This document shows, in pieces, positions 56,771 through 64,000 of a stretch of DNA of 64,000 nucleotides. A program made the translations under genes and the position numbers. This DNA comes from Babylonia areolata (lineage: Eukaryota > Mollusca > Gastropoda > Neogastropoda > Buccinidae). Below the pieces are notes generated by a model. That model ran no database searches. It was given only the letters and a program-made list of their open reading frames with translations, and was not told the DNA's origin. Positions within the stretch are counted from its first letter, which is position 1; every line of letters begins with the position of its first letter. The stretch covers positions 94,417,586-94,481,585 of the forward strand of contig NC_134876.1 of the NCBI RefSeq assembly GCF_041734735.1, read 5' to 3'.

Positions 56771-59700
56771 AATAAGGATCCAGCAGACCTTGACGTAATA
56801 CTCTAGGCTTAAGTTGGTGAACCGGCTGTAACGGCTTTGCTGTTCCTTTGGATCCATCAGTGTTGAGGAGAGGGGGGACGTGCTGCATGGGCGACAGCCT
56901 GTCCTCCGTATAACACTGCCCAGGCTTGTCATGCATCATACATCCACATAAAGCTTACACCCACGACCGGAGAGGACACTCCGGCCTCGCGTATAGCGTA
57001 CACAGTATACACTACACGGGAGGCAGCAGAAACCGGTTATAAGCCATTGCTCGACTGGCGTAGTGCGAGGCGCCATGGGTTGCTTCCGACGGTGTGAGAG
57101 ATTTTCGGATCTCACTAGACAGCTATCGCCTCAAGCTGGGCAGCCCCCAGGCAGTAATGTGCTGTCCCGCAACGGTCTGCTTTCCTCAGTGGGTGCATAG
57201 GGATTCAGGAGTCACCCGAATAGCAAACGGCAACCATCGCACCAGGCAAAAACAAAAGTCAACGAAAGAAACCAGCTTTAAAAGTGGGAAGTTGGAACGT
57301 CTGGACAATGATGACTGGCCTTTCTGAAAACCTGCAGGACATCAGTGACTTCAGGAAGACAGCTATCATAAATGACGTGCCCAGGAGACTGAATGTGGAC
57401 ATCACCACCCTCCAAGAAACATGGCTTGCTGACTCGGGCACCTTGAAGGAGAAGGACTACACGTTCTACTGGCAGGGGAAGGGTCCCAGAGATCACGGAG
57501 TAGGATTTGCAGTGAGAAACAGCTTGCTGAGTATGGTAGAACCAGGCAGCGGCGGATCCGAGCGCCTTCTGATTCTGCGCCTTTCTACCATCGCAGGCAT
57601 TGTCACCCTCGTCAGTGTATATGCCCCAACACTGTCTGCCACTCCGGATGCAAAGGATGAGTTGCATCCGTCATCAGGGGTACCCCCAGCAAGGAGCAAC
57701 TTGGTCTCCTGGATGACTTCAACGCCAGAGTTGGTGCAGATCACGACTCGTGGCCAACATGCCTTGGTCGGTTTGGAGTGGGCAAAATGATCGAGAACGA
57801 ACAGCGGCTACTGGAACTGTGCTCTTATGTAGTACGACCTGTGCATCACCAACTCCTTCCAAACAAAACCTCAACACAAGGTCTCCTGGCGACACCCACG
57901 CTCAAAGCACTGGCATCAACTAGATCTAATCCTGGTTAGGCTTGCCGCCATTAACAATGTTCTTCACACACGCAACAGCGCGGACTGCGATTCCGACCAC
58001 TCCTTGGCTTCAAGGTCAGACTGCAACCGAAGAAGCTCCACCGCACGAAGAAACAAGGCAACCCTCGCACTGATGTCAGCAAGGTATCTCAGCCAGACCT
58101 CATCAAACAGCTTGCAGAGTCTTTTCAGAACAAACTTGGCGCCTCACAGCCTGGAGACTCTGTCAGAGAGAAGTAGGGAGCTCTGCGAGATACTATGCAC
58201 CACACAGCCTTGGTTACATTTGGGAAGAAAACTTGAAGTCACACGACTGGTTTGAGGCCAAGTCGACCGAGATTACTCCCGTTACTGAAGCCAAGCGTGC
58301 CGCCCTTGTGGAGAACAAGCGATCACCCAGTGAGGCGAACCTGCAGATTCTCAGGGCTGCCAGGTGTAAGGCTCAGCAGACTGCCCAGCGATGCACCAAC
58401 GAGTACTAGACAGAGCTCAGCGTGAACATCCAGACAGTCTTTATTACAGGAAACTGGGGAATATACGACGGCATCAAGAAGGCACTAGGGCCAACCCAGA
58501 GCAGGACGGCAATCCTCAAGTCCTTCGCTTGGGAATTTATCAGAGATTTAGGCAAGCAGATGGAGAGATGGATGGAACACTACACCGACCTCTACTCCAG
58601 AGAGATCACTGTGCCCCCCTCTGCCCTCGATACTGTCGAGTGTCTGCCGAGAGCTGGATGCACAGCCGACTTTGGAAGAACTCAGCAAGGCCATTGACAG
58701 ACTGGCTTCCGGCAAGGCCCCAGGCATCGATGGGATACCCTCCTACCTTATAAAGCACTGTAAGACTACTCTGCTGCATCCTTTGCATGAATTCCTGTGT
58801 CAGTGCTGGCTGGAAGGAGCTGTACCATAGGACATGAGGGACGCCAAGATTATCACCCTCTACAAGAAAAAGGGTGAGAGAAGGGACTGTAACAAATATA
58901 GAGGCATCTCCCTTCTCAGCATCATTGGCAAAGTCTTTGCAAGGGTCATCTTGATCCGCCTGCAGTAACTGTCAGAACGAGTCTACCCAGAGTCACAGCA
59001 TAGCTTTCGAGCTGAATGGTCTACAGTAGACATGGTCTTCTCCCTTTGTCAACTCAAGGAAAATGCAGAGAACAAAAAACGCCCCAGTACGTCACCTTCA
59101 TTGACCTCACAAAGGCTTTCGATCTTGTCAGTAGAGACGAACTCTTCAAGATTCTTTCAAAGATCAGCTGCCAAGCAAAACTGCAGAGCATGATTGAATC
59201 CTTCCATTCCAACATGAAGGGGACAGTGAAGTTCAACGGCAGCTCATCTTTGCCCTTTCATATCCGCAGCGGTGTCAGCAAGGCTGTGTCCTCACTCTCA
59301 CACTTTTCAGTATTTTCTTTGCCCTGCTTCCGAAACACGCCTTCGGAACAGCTTCTTCTTCTTCTTCCTCCTTCATGGGCTGCAACTCCGACTTTCACTC
59401 ATATGTACACGAGTGGGCTTTTATATGTGTGACTGTTTTTACCCCGCCATGTTGGCAGCCATACTCTGTCTTTGGGGGTAGGCACAGCAAAAGAGGGAAA
59501 ATATCTATGATCCAGATCAGACGGCAGGTTATTAAATCTCCCCTGCCTCAGAGCCAAGAAAAAGATTCAAGAAGCCCTCATCAGAGACATGTTGTTTGCT
59601 GACGACGCAGCAGTGACGACACACAACCAGCAGGAGCTACAGGCACTGATGGACCGCTTCTCCCAGGCCTGCAAGGATTTCGGACTGACCATCAGCCTGA

Positions 59701-60601
59701 AGAAGACAAACATCTTGGGGAAGGGCAAAGAGAAACCACCAGCCATCACCACAGATGACTACAAGCTTGACATTGTCCACCAGTTCACCTTACTCGGTTC
59801 TACCATCTCCAATCTCTCCTTAGACAGTGAAATTGACAAGAGGATCAGGAAGGCAGCTACAATACTTGCTCGCCTTCCAACTTGATTGTGGACAAACCAA
59901 AAACTGATGGTGAAGACAAAGATGGCAGTGTACAGTGCCTGTGTCATCAGCACACTGTTGTATGGCAGCGAGACATGGACCACGTATGCCAGGCAGGAGA
60001 GAAAGCTCAACGCCTTCCATTTGAGAAACATCCGCCATATATTGAGCATACCCTGGCAAGACAAGAGTGTCCAACACCGAGGTCCCGTCCCACGCCTACC
60101 TTCCCAGCATGTTCACCTTGCTCAGACAGCGTACACTGTGCTGGCTGGGCCATGTCCACCGCATGGAGGATGGCCACATCCCAAAAGACATTCTATATGG
60201 TGAGCTGACATCTGGGAAAAGAACCACTGGCCACCCACAGCTGTGCTATAAGGACTGCAAGAGAGACATGAAGGCGCTCGACATTGACACCTTGTTATGG
60301 GAGGATCTCGCAGCTGACCGCACAAGGTGGAGAAGTACCTTGAACCAACACCTCCAGGCAGGGAGAGAGAAACTGTTAAATGCAGCGGCAGACAAACAAG
60401 CACACAGAAAAGAACGCAACAGCTCCAGCAGACAAGACACGACATACAGGTGCGACCTTTGCGACGGAGACTGTCATTCCTGCATTGGCCTCTACAGCCA
60501 TAAGTGAAGCTGCTTCAGATGACCAGATAGCCAAGATGAACAGGATGTTCACCAATGACTGACCCTGATCAACGGATGCCTACTACAAGCTTGATTGACG
60601 T
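56771..60601 (+). mobile_element. near full-length decayed APE-type LINE
   Basis: The 5' UTR-like part is 56771-57280. The endonuclease starts KVGSWNVWTMMTGLS, with DITTLQETWLAD and VTLVSVYAPT. The reverse transcriptase has APGIDGIPSYLI, CNKYRGISLLSIIGKVFARV, YVTFIDLTKAFDLVSRDELF and LFADDAAV (59592). The C-terminus has GSETWTTYARQERKLNAFHL, RTLCWLGHVHRMEDGHIPKD and a final finger YRCDLCDGDCHSCIGLYSH. Several frameshifts and stops break it. A SINE is inserted at 59353-59483. The clade is uncertain (RTE-like or a relative). Confidence 0.82.
59353..59483 (-). mobile_element. SINE family A fragment inside LINE reverse transcriptase
   Basis: It begins with a CTTCTTCTT run on the plus strand and ends at GGGGGTAGGC. 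It is the 3' third of SINE A (GGGCTGCAACTCC, GTACACGAGTGGGCTTTTA, CGCCATGTTGGCAGCCATAC), 5'-truncated. ACAGC at 59348-59352 and 59484-59488 is a candidate short duplication. Without it, the host frame reads on from FGTA to AKEGKYL. Confidence 0.82.
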
Positions 60602-61151
60602 GTGTGTGCGTGTTCATTTGTTCTTTTGCTGAATGTCTATCCACATTTCTGATTTTAGATGAAAATCTGTCATCTCCCCCACCCCACCCATGCCTTAAGT
60701 CATCAGGACTTTCCCTGTTCCTCTCTTCTCAATAAGCATTAAAAAAAAAAGAATATAAATGAAATAAAACAAACTAACAAGTCAACCAGTAGAATTACAA
60801 CAAAGAGCCAATTGGGCTCCAAATTTAACTCTAAACTATTTCAAAGACATGTTGATTATCATATAAGACATTTCTAATGGAAGCAGATGGAACTGCAGAT
60901 TTTGTAAATGACATAGGTAAATATGTTTTTAACTGTTCACATTCATGTGTGTGCATGCGTGTGTGAGTGCGTGTGTGTGTTCATTCTTTTGTTTAACGTC
61001 TTTTCGCTGTAAGTGATATTACATGAGGGTAGCAAAAAAAAATCAAGTGGGTGGAGGGGGGGGTGGGGGGGGGGATTACTGTGTACGCATGTGAGTAAGT
61101 GAAAGTGTGTGTGTGTGTGTTACATATAGAAAATGATTGATTTAAGTTTTG
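60602..61151. other. intergenic, no gene seen
   Basis: AT-rich DNA with TG runs near 60945-60985 and 61108-61122, and a G-rich run GGAGGGGGGGGTGGGGGGGG near 61056-61075 that could form a G-quadruplex. Confidence 0.5.
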
Positions 61152-61219
61152 TTAAAAGAACAAAACAAAAACAAACAAAAACAACCCCAACCAAACAAAC
61201 AAACAACAACAACAACAAA

Positions 61220-61610
61220 CACAACATATTTCTAATGAAAAACTAACAACTATAACACTGAACCAACTGGACTGTTTAACAAGATCATACATTAGCAATG
61301 GACTGCTGAAGATCGTCAACACTGAAGATGATTTCAGTTCAGGGATGTGAGACTTTAACATATCGCAAGTTGGTATATGATCGGCTGTTACGTGAGCACC
61401 ACAGATGCAAGAAACATTACTGACATATTTTGTCCTAAAACAATTCATTTTCCATCTGCAGATTAGAGAAATGATTTGCCTCTTATGAAAATCATTATGG
61501 TAATGTTTTCCCATGAAACCATACATTTTCTGCATATTCTTATGTAACTCCGAGTTACCGGTGTGTTTTTCTCCAAACTGAAATTTTGACCATTGGACTT
61601 TTTCTACCAT
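61220..61610 (-). pseudogene. LINE ORF2 C-terminal fragment
   Basis: The minus-strand frame reads KRQIISLICRWKMNCFRTKY, then VSCICGAHVTADHIPTCDML. This resembles the Cys-His knuckle and flanking helices at the C-terminus of LINE proteins. It ends in a T-rich tract on that strand. The N-terminal part of the protein is missing. Confidence 0.65.
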
Positions 61611-61733
61611 GGTGCAACATTCCTGTAGTGAAAGTGAAATATTTAAATCTAACTCCTTATATGTGTGTTTGTGTGTGTGATATCAATTTAACATCTTTCA
61701 CTAAAGTGATATCAGATAGTGGGAGCAAATTGT

Positions 61734-61734
<1 letters not shown>

Positions 61735-61816
<82 letters not shown>
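61735..61816. repeat. (TG)n-(GA)n microsatellite
   Basis: A TG run directly followed by a GA run of about 24 units. A CA run lies at 61915-61940. Confidence 0.9.
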
Positions 61817-61817
<1 letters not shown>

Positions 61818-61912
61818 AGTCTTCAGTTTAACGTCTGTTCACTAGAAATGTTATTAGTTAAGTGTTATTAGTGTTATTATTGTGTGAGTGTCTCTCCCTC
61901 TCTTTGTCTCAT

Positions 61913-61943
<31 letters not shown>

Positions 61944-63304
61944 TGCATACACACATGTATATGTATCAGTCATAAGACACTGGTTGCAATTAGACTTGGA
62001 CCAAAGAATATGATTTCAATATCAATTGGAAATGATTTACTGTTTGACCTTGAACTGAGTATATTAATTAGTAGCAAATAAAAAGAACTGGTGACCAAAT
62101 GCTGCCTCAAAAATAAGAATGTCTCTTTAATGCTGATTATGGGATACTTCTCTGTTCAATTCCAGAACTGACTGAATGCAAAAAAAAATCACAGATCTTT
62201 AACTCATGAAAAGGGGATGCACGATGATAACATATCAATTTTGAATGCTTCCTCTCATCTATTTGCAGTATGCAATACTGCTGTTAATTATTTCTTGACC
62301 TGTGGCAAAGTGGTTCATACTGTGGACTGAAGATAACTTTACCCACATTCAATGCTTTTACTGACATAGACACAGCTTCTCTAAGTGTCTGTAGCTTATG
62401 ACACAAAGGAAAGAAGAAACTGGATGGCTGCTCTCCATGAAGAACACAAAATATGCTAAACACTCTACACTTTAACAGTCAGTTTCTTCAAATGCACACA
62501 CATGTCACCAGACTGACTGAAACTGGTGAAGCATTTGTTGAGACAAAATTGGGTAGTTGTAAAATCACAAACACAATGTACATCTTGGAAGCTATCACAG
62601 ATTTATTCAGTGTAGATCTGAAGAAAATAATAATCTGACATTGCTGGGAATGAACATGTGTATTTCACTTTCAAAATAAAAATCTGTATTTGTCAGTGAC
62701 AAAGAAATATTAATGTGAACTTAAACCCAGCAATACAGGCACAACATGCATACATGTGCACACACACACCCTCTCTCTTTCTTTCTCTCCCTCTCTGTCT
62801 CTCTTACTGATCTATTCCCTTTCAATATATCTATCAATTACATATATAACTATTACATTTTTTTAAATTCAAAAGATTAATAGGAGATTTAAAAATTACA
62901 CACACAAAACTGTGGTTTTAAAAAGTAAAGTGCATGACCAAACAACTTTCTTCTTCGTGCACATGTTTGCGTGTACATGAATGAGACCAGAATATGAATT
63001 TAGCAATAATTAGGATGCTGCATTGTGAAAGATAGAAAACTGCAATCATTTTGCAATGTATTCAAGCATTGTATGTATCTGATCATTTACGGACTCTTTC
63101 CTTCAATTCATACATTCTAGGACATGATTTTCATCACTTTCTTCAGATGCATTAATTATGAATGTCCTGAATGGTGGATGATTGATTTGAAATATTATCT
63201 GTTCAATTTCTGAACTGAGCATCCATCAAGGCATTCATCAGTAACACATGCAGGTGACGTCATATCATGATTAAAGTGAGTTGTAGAAAATCAAGTTGAA
63301 TCCA
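61817..63304. other. flank of the right-hand gene, no other gene seen
   Basis: AT-rich DNA, part of which may be the long 3' UTR of the minus-strand gene ending at 63305. A TTTATT at about 62600 could be its AATAAA signal in reverse, but this is weak. Confidence 0.4.
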
Positions 63305-63424
63305 TCAGGACATAGTAGCATGTGGGATTCCTTCCTTTTTCTGTCCTTGAGCAGCTTTCTTTTTCATCATCTCTTCCAGCTGCTGGGAACGTTTCTTGTC
63401 AATGACTTCCATCTCACGGACTTT
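63305..63424 (-). CDS. terminal coding exon of unidentified gene
   Basis: On the minus strand an acceptor (gatttcag) at 63425-63432 opens a 120-nt exon in phase 0. It codes 39 residues, beginning KVREMEVIDKKRSQQLEEMM, with a Lys/Ala/Gln stretch and the end KKEGIPHATMS before a TGA at 63305-63307. The segment is highly charged and likely a helix or short coiled coil. I do not recognise the family. The upstream exons should lie at higher coordinates, mostly or wholly outside the window. Confidence 0.55.
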   Translation of the reverse strand, partial: KVREMEVIDKKRSQQLEEMMKKKAAQGQKKEGIPHATMS

Positions 63425-64000
63425 CTGAAATCAAATTATTACAGCATTTAAGGCACAGTTTGATGCAAGCAGAACACATGGAGTGGTCATGGAGTGATGA
63501 AAGACACATAAAAAAAAGAAAAAAAAAAAGAAAAAAAAGAAAAAGGGAAGATCCTTGACTGAATTAACGAATTTGCCAGATATATTTTCATCCATGTCTT
63601 GGGCCTTTCATGGTTGTCTGTAAATCGTCAGCTGCTTTTCCAAATGAGATGAATTAGGTTTGTATTGTTTGTTTTGGTTTTTCTATTTTTTGTTTTCTGC
63701 CTTGTGAGCATCATAGTTTAAACACATTAGAGAAAACTGCAACACAGAATATGTCTTGTCAAATTGCATTCAAGTGCTCTCCCCTTGCCAGGGAATTTTG
63801 AGGGATCAGGGGTAATTAAAAAAAAACAACAACCCCCCAAAAAAAACAAAAAACAAAAACAAAACAAAACCCCACTCCTTTATCTCTATTCTCCATCTTC
63901 TCAAATTACGTGAAAGTACCGTGCCTTCACTGTCAGTCATGGTCACTTGCTAAGAAATTATGTCTGATTGGACGGATCGACTGATGAAAGAGTCAGACGT

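Noticed and set aside
63913-63940. Minus-strand ATG followed by TDSEGT and a GT, a possible first exon for the 63305-63424 gene
   Set aside because: The donor (GTACTT) is poor and the resulting protein would be only 46 residues. It cannot be supported without transcripts.

Overview
The window is nuclear DNA of a spliced-gene animal, most likely a mollusc and probably a gastropod. The reasons are long introns with conserved metazoan genes, very many (TG)n/(GA)n microsatellites, and several tRNA-headed SINE families and APE-type LINEs of kinds I associate with gastropods and bivalves. The species is not identifiable from the sequence. There are no bacterial operons, CRISPR arrays, rRNA genes or standard tRNA genes. 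I saw no retroviral, LTR or Polinton-type element.

Layout. (1) 331-3203, plus strand: the last three exons of BRAT1, an INTS11-binding HEAT-repeat protein, ending in Asp-Cys-Tyr. (2) 3204-13462: a 10-kb intergenic stretch. It holds a 42-bp minisatellite split by a LINE whose 5' half is inverted (7183-10338), a 40-bp-arm inverted repeat (11003-11128) and an element flanked by an 18-bp duplication (12627-13000). The LINE ORF1 carries a perfect 2A ribosome-skipping signature. (3) 13463-53999, minus strand: a complete WDR90/POC16 gene, for which I could place 41 coding exons with consistent reading phase, giving about 1,918 residues. It has an N-terminal CFAP20-like (DUF667) domain followed by two large blocks of WD40 repeats. 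Its introns hold most of the repeats: SINEs, an I-type LINE nested in a SINE, an internally deleted piggyBac-like element, an internally deleted pogo-like element, and a 2.3-kb minisatellite that begins at a WDR90 5' splice site. (4) 54000-61650: WDR90 promoter region, then LINE debris, including a nearly full-length but decayed APE-type LINE on the plus strand (56771-60601) that carries a SINE inside its reverse transcriptase. (5) 63305-63424, minus strand: the last coding exon of an unidentified gene that continues beyond the window.

BRAT1 and WDR90 converge tail to tail, with about 10 kb of repeats between their stop codons. Their products act in different places: Integrator/INTS11 biology for BRAT1, and the centriole inner wall for WDR90. 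Adjacency here does not imply shared function. The less ordinary signals are the 2A-bearing LINE ORF1 with its in-frame ORF1-UAG-ORF2 arrangement, two separate repeat expansions seeded at WDR90 5' splice sites, two internally deleted DNA transposons that keep recognisable coding ends, and several nested insertions with clear target-site duplications. All exon coordinates come from reading splice sites and phase by eye.
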